64,000 bases of DNA from Hepsetus odoe. Lineage: Eukaryota; Chordata; Actinopteri; Characiformes; Hepsetidae. How positions within the stretch are numbered: position 1 is the stretch's first letter; every line of letters starts with the position of its first letter. Below the pieces are notes generated by a model that was not told the origin of the DNA, made no database searches, and saw nothing but the letters and a program-made list of their open reading frames with translations. Shown here piece after piece: positions 27,501 through 41,300 of this stretch. The position numbers and the translations under genes were made by a program. Location: assembly GCA_017165825.1 (NCBI GenBank), contig CM029378.1:17809133-17873132 (forward strand). Reading direction: 5' to 3'.

Positions 27501-30500
27501 TATGCATTCTCTCCTGGACTTATAATAATTAGCATTTTATTAACCTTAATTATCTGTGGGCATCAAATTCCAGTAATGGCTACAGCGAGGAAAATAAGCA
27601 TTGAAAACGTCAACGCTTTTCTCAGTAAATAGATTTCTAATGGGGCTACTGACATGAATTTTACACCAGATGTTGGCGTAGAAACCCATGTAATGAACAC
27701 ACAGGAACAATTCAAAACAAATAAGTCCATAAATTATGTGGAATGAAGCTGGGAATAAGTGTTGAACAGGAGCAAAAAGGCATGGAAATCCAGGAAACCA
27801 GCTCAAATCTGTCAGTATTTGGAAAGCAATCCTGACCCATATCATTGCTTTTATCCATCATGAGACTAAACCAGCTGATGATGATGATTTGCAAAGAACT
27901 CAAGACCTTTGCAGCCATATCTTTGCAGAACATGCTGATGGTATTAGTTACAAACTTATTTCTACGTTTCTGAATGCACCGCTGAGCACAACCGGAATGT
28001 TGAAAGAACATAATTGCACCATAAAACAGCCACGACCAGGTGCTTCCTGCAAGATTTCTGATGGAGGAGTCCAGCGGATAATCAGAGTTGTCCAAGAGCC
28101 AAAGACCACTCGCGGAGAGCTTCAGAAAGACCTGGAATTAGCAGGCACAGTTGTTTCAAAGAAAACAATAAGTGATGCACTGAATCGACATGGCCTCTAT
28201 GCACGTTCACCGCACAAAACTCCACTGCCTGAAGAAAAAGCATGTTGAAGGTCATTTTAAAGTTTGCTGCACAACATTTGTACAAGCCAAAGAAATACTG
28301 GGAGAATATCATCTAGACAGATGAGACCAATATTGAACTCTTTGGATGTCGCTGCACAAACTGGAGGAGAAATGGCACTGAGCATCACCCCAAAAACACC
28401 ATACCAGCAGTGACGTTTAGAGGTGGAAACATGGCGTGAGGCTGTTGTTCAGCATATGGTTCTGGCAGATTTCATGTAATTAAAGGAAGGATGAGTGTAG
28501 GAACAGGGACGTTCTTGAAAAGAGTCTGCTGCCATCTACCAAGACCATAATCCCAAACACAGACAAGGAATTCTCAGATGGTTTCAGAGAAAAAAAATAA
28601 AGCTCCTAGAATGGCCCAGTCAACCGCCGAACTTGAATCCACTGGAAGATCTATGGAAAGAACTGAAGATCAGAGTTCATAAAGGAGGAACCTGAAGACA
28701 CATTTGATTTGAAGGAGGGGCCAAAACCACACCTGAGCAATGCAAAACCCGTCGAAGCGCAGACTTCCTAATTAAGGTGTGCTCACTAAGACGTCAGCAG
28801 CCGATTCTTTGTTGGGCACGTCGGCCTCCATGGATCAGACTTATTTGTTCACCACATATCGAGGCGCGCGATCAGATTGAGCTTTTCTGAGTTTTCTATC
28901 CCACTGTGTCATTGTAGCAAGAATAAAAAAAAAATTGTGTTATTTTAAAATGAAATCCTATTAAAGTATAAGATTGTAGCTGCCTCATAATGCGAAGTGT
29001 GCTAAGATGTAATTATGTGCGTTTTTTTTGTGTTCTCAGTTCTTGGAGGGCGCCACTATTGAAGTGGATCAGATCCACACTCACATGCGGCCGCTGCTGA
29101 TGATGCTGGGAGACTATCGCAGTCTCACTCTGAACGTGGTCAACCGACTCACCTCTGTCACACGCCTGTTTCCCAACTCCTTCAACGACAAGTTCTGCGA
29201 CCAAATGATGGTCCGTTACTAAATTTCACAAAACAAATTCTTATATACTGCTTAGGTAGCTATAGACAATATATTCTGTATTTTTTTTTATATGTATATA
29301 TGTACCTGTGAGCAAGGTACCGTCCCTGTCACTGCTCCCCAGGCAGCTTTCAATAGCTGCCCCCTGCTGCACGCGTGTACGTACGTGTGTTGTGCTGTGC
29401 TGCGTTTCACAATGACGCGAATAGTCACTTTCACTTTAATGTAATTGTTAATTTTCGTCTACTTGTAGCTCCGAGAGAAAGGATCTTATTTGTTCTTTAA
29501 AAAGATGGAACGTGTTCTTACTCTTTCAGCAACACTTAAGGAAGTGGATGGAAGTGGTGGTGCTCACTCACAAAGGCGGGCAGCGCAGCGATGGCAGTGT
29601 AAGTGTGAACTTGTTTCCTTGGATACCGACTCTGCTCTTGCTTTCTTTGGGCTCCATTGGTCCTCAGTGAGCTATTATTGGGTGTTTGTGTTCTTGACTA
29701 AGCTTTTGCATTATTCCACCTAATACTGTTTGGATGAAATCTCACATTCAGTACAAATACTTCTCACGCCGGGACGATTTTTCTGCTTTAACTCCCGACC
29801 CACTCCCGTAGCTTCCTGTCTGGCCGTGTGTAATGAGAGTGGCGCAGTGGCCTGAGGTGTCTGGTATGTGCGAGGAGGTTCTCCCCATTTAACAGCACAC
29901 CCTGCTCACACACAAGCTGTGAGTGGCTACATTACAATCAATGATTAATTAGGCGCCAACCTCCCTCGGGCTGGCTAGGTAACGAGCCTCTGAGCGCTGG
30001 ATTCTTGTCATCATGCAGGGCAGATAACCTTGTAAAGGAAAGAAAAGGTGAAAGGAGGAGGTCTGCCATTTCACACATCTTCCAAATAACCGCCACTCGC
30101 TCTTGCTTTCTACTTTTGTAATTACAATCAAAAATCGGCCCCCTGTCGCTGCAGCTTTTAAACAGACCTGGAGTAGGGACGGGATTGGGGACTACTTTCA
30201 GAGAAATCGCTACATTTGAATCCGGGACGTCCCGATCCCATCTGATCCACTCAAGGCCCATGAATGAAGTCGACGCTGAAAGCCCACCTTGAGCAGAAAG
30301 CACGCGTTCAAAGCCGAGAGGAAGGAGCTTATGTGGTTGGCATAGTGTCGTGGGTAAGACCAGTACAAACCAGGCTGAAGTTCAAATTCCCATCTGGGCA
30401 AGCAAAACACTAAATGCCCAGAAGAGTCCTGTTGTTTACATCAGTAGCTGCTTTAAACAATGTTACTTTAAATCGGACCTTTTACCAGATGCATTATGAA

Positions 30501-31639
30501 TGTGAAAGCAGTGTGAAATCATTGTGTATTCACTGTAATATTAATGGGTTTTTTCCACTTGGATAGGGGAAGACGGGGCACAACCCTATGTGGAATAAAA
30601 CGTGCTAGATTTAGAGTGTCGTTAGATTAAACGATGCTTCTGGTTCTCCTAGCCGTGTCGCCTGCAAAATGTTTCACCCTGAAAACTATAATCCCTGTAT
30701 TTTAATTCACTCTTCAGTAGCGTCCGAAATAGTCATCAAGCATTCACGCAAACCGCTCACATCGAGCGCTCCATATGGCGGGTCAGCCGTGATGCAGTGT
30801 GAGCACTAAACCTCCCAAAGAAAGCGATCCAACGTTCGTTTTATTTCGTGCTGAATTAATTGTGGTCGGCATCAGTTTTCAACCTTTACGAGTTCTTCAG
30901 TCTGTGACGGTTAAAACCACCTGTCAGGCTTATGTCTGTATTTTTTTAATTGGAACAGGAAGGTGGTGGAAGCTTTAAAATGATTCCTTTTGCTCAAATG
31001 GGAAAAAATAAAAGAGCAGAAACATCAGGAGCCCTCAAAGAAATGTATAGCTGGGTTCAGAACGTGTCGCTGAAACTGCACAGATGGAAAGAACGTTTCT
31101 GATTCTAAAGTAACCGGCCGGTCGACGTAGCTTGATCATTCTCTAATGTTAACCTGATTTAAACTAAGATCCAGCATTCAGCCTTTCGGTCCTGGGGAGA
31201 AGCTGCACTGCTGTTTGCGGTGGATGGTAGTTAAGAAAGGATTCTCGCACCTTTTTTCTCTCTGCAGCGGAAAAACGAACGGAGTGACTTAACTACACTT
31301 TTAAAAATGCATGCGGTCCCTTCGCTTTCTCCATGCCTTTCACAACTCCTGTCATTGGGTAAAGCTTCCATCGACTCTACGTTTGTCGTGTGTTGTGCTG
31401 CTGTTTTCTAATTTTTATTCTTTCTTTCATTCATTCATTCATTCATCCCCCCGCTCAGTATTTCTCACTCACTCACCCCCTCCCTCACCAATTGTTCTGC
31501 CGTTGCTCACTGTCACTGCTTTGCTGATTATGTCCGTTGTCTCCCGCTCTGGAGCAGCCTGCCATGGATGGTGTGGAGGTGAGATGGCGCTGTGTTGGAA
31601 GGCCCTCACCGGCCCCGCCCTTGCTCGCCCCATGCTTGC

Positions 31640-31671
<32 letters not shown>

Positions 31672-31828
31672 TCTCTCTCTCTGTATCTCTCTGTATCTCT
31701 GTATCTCTCTGTATCTCTGTATCTCTCTCTCTCTCTCTATCTCTCTTTCTCTCTCTCTCTCTCTCTCTGTCTCTGCATCTCTTTCTCTCTGTCTCTGCAT
31801 CTCTCTGCATCTCTCTCTCTCCTCTGTA

Positions 31829-31859
<31 letters not shown>

Positions 31860-32049
31860 CTCTCTCTCTCTTGTCTCTGTATCTCTCTCTCTGTATCTCT
31901 CTCTCTGTGTCTCTCATCCTCTGTATCTCTCTCTCTATCTCTCTCTGTATCTCTCTGTATCTCTCTCTCTCTGCATCTCTCTCTCTCTCTCTCTGTATCT
32001 CTCTCTCTCTCTCTGTATCTCTCTCTCTCTGTATCTCTCTCTCTCTCTG

Positions 32050-32085
<36 letters not shown>

Positions 32086-32086
32086 G

Positions 32087-32124
<38 letters not shown>

Positions 32125-33014
32125 CTCTCTCTCTCTCTGCATCTCTCTGCATCTCTCTCTCTCTCTCTCTCTGCATCTCTCTCTCTCTGCATCTCTCTCT
32201 CTGCATCTCTCCTCCTCTGCATCTCTTGCATCTCTGCATCTCTCTCTCTCTCTCTCTGCATCTCTCTCTCCATCTCTCCTCTGCATCTCTCTGCATCTCT
32301 CTGCATCTCTCCTCTCTGCAGACTTCCTCTCTCTCTCTCTCTCCATCTCTCTCTCTCTCTCTTGCATCTCTCTCTGCATCTCCCTCTCTCTCTGCACTTC
32401 TCTCTCTGCATCTCTCTCTGCTCTCTCTCTCTCTGCATTCTCTCTCCTCTCCTGTATCTCTCTCTCTGCATCTCTCTCTCTCTCTCTCTCTCTCTGTATC
32501 TCTCTCTCTCTGTATCCTCTCTCTCTGCATCTCTCTCTGCATCTCTCTCTCTCTATCCTCTGGTCTCTCTCTCTCTCTCTCTGCATCTCCCTCTGCATCC
32601 CCTCTCTCCTCTGCATCTCTCTCCACTCCTCTGTATCTCTCTCTCTGTATCCTTCTCTCTCTCTGCATCTCTCTGCATTCTCCTCTCTGCATCTCTGCAT
32701 CTCTCTCTCTCTCTCTGCATTCCTCTCTCTCTCTCTCTCTCTCTCTCTGTATCTCTCTCTGCATCTCTCTCTCTCTCTCTGTATCTCTCTCTCTCTCTCT
32801 CTCTCTCTGTATCTCTCTCTTCTCTCTCTGTATCTCTCTCTGTATCTCTCTCTCTCTCTGTCTCTCTCTCTCTCTCTCTCTGTATCTCTCTGCATTCTCT
32901 GCATCTCTCTCTGCATCTCTCTCTGCATCTCTCTCTCTGCATCTCTCTCTGTATCTCTCTCTCTGCATCTCTCTCTCTCTCTCTCTCTCTGCATCTCTCT
33001 CTCTCTCTCTCTTC

Positions 33015-33072
<58 letters not shown>

Positions 33073-36000
33073 GTGGTGGAGTGTTCTGTAACTGTGCCTG
33101 TGTTTTCATGTGGTGGTGTTTGTGTTTGACCTCCTGAGTCGGCTCCTCTCGCAGCCGGCCACGGTTCCCTCCGGATTCAGTGTGTTTGTGGGAGTGCAGC
33201 TGTCCAGTAATCTGCTTATTGAGGCTTTTTGAGCGTTTAAGGTTTCAATGGATTTCTGTACATTTTTCAGATTTGTTTTTTTTGCTACTGTTAGAAGTAA
33301 TCTCTATTTATTTCCTTTTTTTTTTCTACATTTGTTTTAATTGCATTTCTAGTTTTCTAGTTTTTATCTGAAGTCACAGTGTTTGAAAATGAGTCTACAA
33401 ATGACGAAACTAACTTTTCTTTCAAACTAAAAACCTACATAAAATCAGAAACATTCCCTTTACCCTTTTCCTTTTCGAGGTTTTTTTCCCTTTTGTTCTT
33501 CATGGTCCAGTGTGTATGGTGGTGATCCAGTAGAAACTGACTGAAAGTAACCTCCTTTTTTTTTTTTAAATCCTTCTTCCTTGTAGGAGATGAAAATCTG
33601 CTCAGCCATCATTAACCTCTTCCACTTGATCCCAGCTGCGCCGCAGACTCTGGTCAAGCCCCTGCTGGAGGTGGTGATGAAGACGGAGAGGGCCATGCTG
33701 ATTGAGGTACAGCTTTATTTTCCCATGTAATTTCTAGCCTGCCTGGGATACATACTTCCATGGCCTTATGAAGGAAAAGATATCTTCTATATATTCTTCT
33801 CTTTCAACTCTTGTCGGCAGGCCGGCAGTCCCTTCCGAGAGCCCCTCATTAAGTTCCTGACCCGCCATCCGTCTCAGACGGTTGAACTGTTCATGATGGA
33901 GGCAACTCTCAATGATCCACAATGGAGCCGGATGTTCATGGTGAAGCGTTTACTCCATCCATCTCTGACTAAACCCATCCTGGTTTACTGATCTGTTTAC
34001 TCCTACACTGGCACTTCTTCTGCGTGTAGTTTGAGACTGTGGTTCATCTTTCACCTTATACAGTTTATATTCTGTTCATTCATTCTCTTCGGTCCGTACC
34101 TTTCATCCTTCATCAGTGGTCCTTTTTTCACACTAAGCAGATACTAACAAACTGAACCAAAAATTAAACAGAAAATACAAGCACGTTCTTCGCTAACTCC
34201 CTAGCTGCACCAGAAAACAGGAGGAAAGTAAAATGCAAAAGAAAAGACACGCACATTTATTCCCCAGTTCTCTAAAACGTAAGAGAAAGTTGTACAGATT
34301 TCCTAAGCTGGGTTGCTTCTGAAAGATGCTGAGCATGGTAACCGTTGATGACTCTTGGGGGGGTAAATACTGCAAGGACCGTCCAGCATGCTTTTAGCTG
34401 CATTGTGCGTGGTGCTTTTTTTTTTTTTTGAGAACTTGCTGTACTTTTTCCTTTTGTCCTGACTAAAGTTGGCTGCTAATTTGATAATCGCCACATTTCA
34501 GAGTTTCTTGAAGCACAAAGATGCCAAGCCACTCCGTGACGTGTTGGCCTCAAACCCAAGCCGCTTTGTGACCCTGTTGGTTCCCGCGGGTGCTGCTGCC
34601 ACAGTACGACCTGGGTCCCCGTCCACCAGCACCGCTCGACTGGACCTGCAGTTCCAGGCAATAAAGGTGAATAAAGTACATCATTATTGTCTTCATTCAA
34701 AGGTAACGTGTCGCTTATAATCATATGGATGATATTGCGGAAAGACACTCTGTCCTTTAGTCATTTACTTAGGACTTTTTTTTTTTTCTTTCTTTCTTTC
34801 CTTATTGGATTTTCTGAGCGTATTCAGCACCCATGGATGTTTTAATGAACTAGAAAGTAAAACGCATAATGAAATGTTCAGCCGTGCCATTTACGGTTCA
34901 TGAATGTGTTCTGTTATATGGGTGCAAATTGCGTAACACTTTATAATCAAATTGCCGTATTCAGTGTAAAACTGAGAAATGATCATTCTGTGCTGTCCAG
35001 GAGTGTAACTCGTCTCTCTTATCTCAGATTATAAGCATTATAGTGAAGAATGACGAAGGCTGGCTGGCAGGGCAGCACTCTCTGGTCAGCCAGCTTCGGC
35101 GGGTGTGGGTAAGCGAGGCCTTTCAGGAACGCCACCGTAAAGACAACATGGCCGCCACCAACTGGAAGGAGCCTAAACTGTTGGCTTACTGCCTGCTCAG
35201 CTATTGCAAGTATGTCCAGTGATTTGTTACCAAATTGTTTCACTGAAAACTATGCATGTTTGAAGTTTTTGTTCAAAGCAAAGATGAGCATTTCAAACCC
35301 CTGATGGTGTCCTGCTGCTTTTAACAGACGCAATTACTCCGAGATCGAGCTGCTCTTCCAGCTGCTGAGAGCATTCACCGGCCGATTCCTTTGCAACATG
35401 ACCTTTCTGAAGGAGTACATGGAGGAAGAAATCCCCAAGAACTACAGCATCACCCACAAACGAGCCCTCTTCTTTCGCTTTGTTGAGTTCAACGATCCGC
35501 ACTTCAATGACGAGCTCAAAGCCAAGGTGAGACACACGGAGCCAGGCCACATCCACACTCATTATAGTCGCCTTCTGTTGCCGAAGTGCTGCGAGAGAGA
35601 ATGCTGACAGGTTCGGGCATGGCGTATAATCTTTGGGAGGCCATCAAATGTGGACTTGCAAGGCTTTGAAATTGGACACTAAAATTTTGCAACAAAGGCA
35701 TGTTTCAAGTCTTTATTGTAAGACTGGGGAAGAAGACAGGAAATCGTGTGAGTGAGATGTTCACAGTACTGTGCAAAAAATCTGAGGCGCTTGAAATTGG
35801 ATTTAAAAGGCTTCTGGGCAGTAAGCATTTACCCAGAAATACACTTATGCACATACATATAGAAAATGCATATATTTATGCATGAAGAAGTGGCTTAATA
35901 TATTTTAGACTCTTGCTTGAGATCTCTTCAGGAAATCCCAGTTTAATTTGCAGTTCATGTTCTGACCTGGTTTGGTCAATGAAAGTGAAAGTGACTACCC

Positions 36001-38277
36001 TTGTCATTGTGAAACACAGCACAACGCAATGAAATTCAACCTCTAAGTTTCACCCATACACACACGTGCAGCAGGGGGCACCTATTGAAAGCACCAGGGG
36101 GGCAGCGATGGGGACGGTACCTTGCTCACGGGTACCTCAAGGCAATCTAACCACTAGGCCACCGCTGCCCCATAATGAGCGCTTTATTTAGTAAAGTCAG
36201 GGGTGCTGCTGATGAAGTGCATCAAGGAGAAACTTGGAGCTCAAGCTTCTTTAAAAACTACAGATCAAGCAAAAGAGAGATGTTTTTAGAAAGAAAAAAA
36301 AAAACTAGAACGTCTTTATTTGAACTTATTCTCATGTGGTTTTGACAGAAGCGCTTCTGAGGTAAACAGTTTGCTTAAGTATCTAAGACTTCTGTATAAC
36401 CGCCCCCTTAGTGGCGTTCCCCCTCTCGTCTTCTTTGATAGGACAGCACCCCGAAAAAGTAGAGTTCGCTGTTTGCCTTCACAGTCGAGAACCAGCAGAA
36501 GCAGTTGTTTCCATTTTCAGGCGTAGACGTCATCCAAACCGAAAGCCTTTAAATTTGCCGTTTGTGTTGTTTGTCTAGTCCTAAAATGTAATCCCCGTTG
36601 CTACAAAGAATATCTTACACGTGGCACGACCTTGCCCGTGACCCTGTTCCTTTGTTCATTGGCAGCATGTGACCGATTTTTATGACACAAGCCAACATCT
36701 CTATGCTCCTCGGCCAGCGTCACTAAGTCCAGTGCCGTGCTTAATTGCTGCCAAGGGGCCCGGGGCGCACTGCTGCCGTCACACTTCCCCAACGTCAAGT
36801 GTCTAATCCAGCACGTGAGCCAGCTCTGTTGAATATGCATGGGCGAGAGCGAGCGACGGTGGCTGACAGACTCGCCTCGCCTCTCAAAGGCACCACAGCT
36901 CTCTGAGGAGTGCTAATGAATATTTATCCGCAGATTACTTTAATGGCCATCGCTCATGAGCCTGCAGCTCAACCTTAATCAGCTTTGATGAGGTTATGGA
37001 GCAATCAGAGAGTGCATTGGAGTTGTGCACATGCTACAACTATGGGAGGAGGTGCATGTGTTCAGAAGCATGCCACCAGCACATTTCCGTGTGGAATTTG
37101 ATCTGTTAATGGGAACCTTGCAGAAGTGTAGAGTAACTTCTCAATCGCGTTTGCTATTTTTCGTATTACAGACACTGAATGTTTTGGCAGCGGCAAGAAG
37201 TCATCACAAACCCTAGTTGCTATGATGCAGCATTTACGCACACGGGGCAGCGGTGGCCTAGCGGTTAGGGCGTTAGCTGCATGATCGGAGGATCTGGGGT
37301 TCAAACCCCTTCCCAATAGGTTGCCCTGAGGTACTCTTGAGCAAGGTACCGTCCCCATCACTGCTCCCCGGGCGCTTTCAATAGCTGCCCACTGCTGCAC
37401 GGGTTTGAGTGTGCATGGGTAAAATGCAGAGGTCCAATTTCGTTGTGGTTCATGTGTGCTGTGCCGTGACCTCGCAATGACAAGGGTTGTCACTTTCACT
37501 TTTCACTTACTACAACGCACAGGCCGCCTCAGCTGGGAATCAAACCCAGAATCTTATTGCTGCGAGGCAACAGCGCTTCCCACTGCGCAGCCAGGCGGCC
37601 GCACAAGACGCTGTTCAATTCTTTTCAGATGAAATCGTTCAAGTGATTCTAAAAGGTTCATTATTTTAACATTTTGGAAAGTTGTATTAAATTCGTTTAT
37701 TTCTACATGTTACTTTTAAACAAATTGCTAAAAACGATCAATTCAGTTCATCTTTAAACAAAACCATCACTTCATTATTAGTGAAGGGTTTCCAAAAACC
37801 AAATACTTGCCATTGGATTAAAACCTAAAAATCCTAAAGTTAGTAGAAATGTTTATTCCAGGATCCAGTGACTTTATTCCAGTCGGAGCCGGATGAGACG
37901 CTCCCATCAGTCAGTGTATAGACCTGGACCAACTTGACATCATAAATATATGTGCCATAGAAATGGATAATATTTTAAGTGATAATAAGATATTATGTGG
38001 TGTTTTTTTATTTTTATTTTATTTTATTTTTTTTTGCATTTTTATGAAACATTTAGATCGAAAGATTTCAGTTTGTTTTCTTTTACAAACTGTGAAAAGG
38101 GCTCCAATTTCTGTCAGCATATCTGCTGCTACTGCTCCATAACTCTGTTCAACTAAAGCTTCACTCGCTGTCTGTCATAAGTGCACACAGAGATGTATTC
38201 CCAGAGCGTGCACAGCTGCATGTTTTAACATAATGCGTGTTCTGGGCGTTATTCTCAGCCGGGTTTTGAGGGAAAGG

Positions 38278-38308
<31 letters not shown>

Positions 38309-41300
38309 GCTATAATAGATAGTGTGTAATGGAGTCTGTGCTGCTCCATCAGTCACTCTAACGGCGGAGGGGCTCATTAGGGTGGTGGATAATGAAGGCG
38401 CGCACCTGCAGCCCCAGCCCTGGCTGATACCGGCTCTAAACCCACTGTCGTTTATTCTCCACATGCAAAAACAACAAAAACACACTCTGTGGTCATTGTC
38501 AAAAAGCCCAGTCAGGCCAGCCAACGCAGCAAGTCTTACCTGCAGAAAAGAAGCAGGTTTAGTCGCCTGATCTGAAACGCCACAAAGGGAGGGTGGACAT
38601 GATGGCTCTTCTCTTGACCGTCACATAAAGAGGCAAACCATGTAAACAAAGGACTTTATAAACCTTGATTTATGGTTATTTGGGTCATCGGACATGAAAT
38701 AGTTTTACTAAAGAACCCTTAAAGAAATCTGATGGTGTAAATACGATGGAACCCCCTCACACAGCGGGAACATGTTCCTGCAGATTTCAAGGTTGACCAC
38801 GGTCCTGTTTATGCATCACAGGCACCAAGGTGGCTGTTAAGATTTCTCCTTTAAATCCTTGTAAACGTGTCGTGTGAAATTTCAAAGTCACCCAATTAAA
38901 ATTGTGACCTGGACAGATTTTGACCTCTTATTTCGTGAGGAGCTGTTTAGCCGGGAAAGCGGGGAGTTTATTTGATTTCATTTTATTAATTTTTTTATTA
39001 ATAATTTTATTTATTTAGCTTTTTTTCCATGCACGTACATTTTGTCACATTTTTGACAATTTTGGAACATGCGTTCTACGTTCCCGCTTCCTTACTTGTC
39101 CCTGGAAGTTGAACGTGAAAGCCGGAGGGGAGCACAAATGGTCTAATGACATTATTATTGTAATGTTCGCTCATGTCACTGTGATTAATATCATCGAGCT
39201 GGAGAATGAACTGCGGTCCATGACTCGAAATCAGAGCCGCCACCCAGCACCCGTCTCTTCTCATTCTCTCTTCGTCACACTTTCTAATGGCTTTATTCGA
39301 GCCTGGGCTGCCAAAGCTGCCTGAGGTTGATCTATTAACTGAGTGCATTGGAAGTAATAAATTACAGCACATAGTGACAGCCTTGTCACTAATACCGAGC
39401 TTGCCTTTAGAAGCAAGATTGCTGCATTATTGCTGATCTGAGGGATTGATAAACATAGTTCTTTGTCTGTGGATTGATCAGCATTTTATTTATTTAATTA
39501 ATTAATTTTTTTCTATATATTGTGTAGGCTTTTGGTTGTGATTGTACCAATAGAAATGCGCCACAATAACCTTTTTCAGATTAATGCATATTAAAGCATG
39601 ATGCTGTAGGTGAATTGTGTGTTTACTTCTTTTTCAATCTTTTTCTCAGGTGTTGCAGCACATCCTGCACCCAGCCTTTCTCTACAGCTTTGAGAAAGGA
39701 GAGGGAGAACCGCTCCTGGGACCCCCCAACCCCGAGGGTGATAATCCAGAGAGCATCACTAGTGTGTTCATCACCAAGGTAACCAGTGCTGTTCATATCA
39801 TTTTCTGCTAGCTGCTGCATCCGAGCTGTCACCCTCTTTACCAAGCCCGTGTTCATCAAAGCCCCTGACCTGGGGCTGTTATTTGTCTGGGAAGAAATGT
39901 CACGGCCCCAATAAAGGTCATAGTGTTTGTGTTGTTTCGAATCCGATTATAGCGGAGACAAAAAAGCTCAGGGTTAATGGGTCCTATTTGTTTCACGCTT
40001 AAATTGATTGTCTCTTCCCCTTCTGGCAAGAAATGTGGTAAAACGTGTGACCCTATCAGTCTCCTCAGCCCCATCCTGCTTCACCACCTAAATATCAAAT
40101 TGTTGCAGTTCTAACTTTTTAGTTTGTTTGTTCAATTTGCCAAGAAGGTTTTTCTTTTTGAACGAGGATTCGAACTGGCTGTGATCTCCTTCTGCAGGTG
40201 TTGGATCCAGAGAAGCAGGCAGACCTGCTGGACTCACTGAGGATCAACTTGCTTCAGTTCTCCACGCTGCTGGTGGAGCATGCGCCCCACCACATTCACG
40301 ACAACAACAAGAGCAAGAACAGCAAGCTCAGACGCCTCATGACCTTCGCATGGCCCTGCCTGCTCCCTAAAGCATGCGTGGACCCGGCCTGCAAGTACAG
40401 CGGCCACCTGCTCTTGGCCCACATCATTGCAAAATTCGCCATTCACAAGAAGATTGTCCTGCAGGTTGGTCTTTTAGGAGCAGCAATTAATGGACAGCTG
40501 CCGTTAATCTAATGTTTTTTATATTTATGCAAATAAGACAACAAATGTCTGATTGGGTATGGTATACACAAGGCATAAATTAAGTCAAGTTAATGTTCTG
40601 CTGCTGTTGAGCTGAGGGCACGTTATGCTTCTCACTCATTTACAGCTTTTGCAATTTACATTTGGACAAGGCGTAAAACATAACATGCCGTGTGTGTGTA
40701 GGTGTTCCACAGCTTGCTGAAGGCTCACACTATGGAGGCCCGTGCCATCGTACGGCAGGCCATGGCTATCCTCACGCCAGCCGTACCTGCTCGCATGGAG
40801 GACGGGCATCAGATGCTCACCCACTGGACCCGCAAGATCATCGTGGAGGAGGGCCACACTGTGCCGCAGCTGGTGCACATCCTGCACCTCATCGTGCAGC
40901 ACTTTAGAGTACGCCATGAAGTGTTTTATTTATTTATTTCTTTTTTTTATATGAAGATTGCTTGCTCTCATTTTCACTGCTTTTAGGTCAGTTTATCTGA
41001 CTGTGCTCTGGGCATGTTGTCAGGTGTACTACCCTGTGAGGCATCATCTGGTACAGCACATGATCAGTGCTATGCAGCGATTGGGCTTCACCCCCAGCGT
41101 CACCATTGAGCAGAGGAAGCTCGCTGTAGACCTGGCAGAAGTGGTCATCAAATGGGAGTTGCAACGGATCAAAGATCAACAGGTCTGGAAGGGGCATTGA
41201 TTGCATTTAAGCTTTATAGTAGTTGTTGTCACCTAGAAAAATCTCTTAAGCTGGGAGCAAACAAATGGTAATGGCAGTATCTGAAATCAAGCTTTATTGT

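Noticed and set aside
27889..28248. 119-codon ORF as a host gene
   Set aside because: It is the DNA-binding half of a broken Tc1 transposase.
31311..33137. Very long ORFs (460-608 codons) on both strands
   Set aside because: They are a by-product of the CT tract: Ser/Leu/Cys/Ile or Arg/Glu monotony with no stop in the repeat period, present in several frames at once, and no domain.
40692..40907. Alternative-frame ORFs over exon 38 and similar overlaps at other exons
   Set aside because: Shadows of the conserved TRRAP frame.
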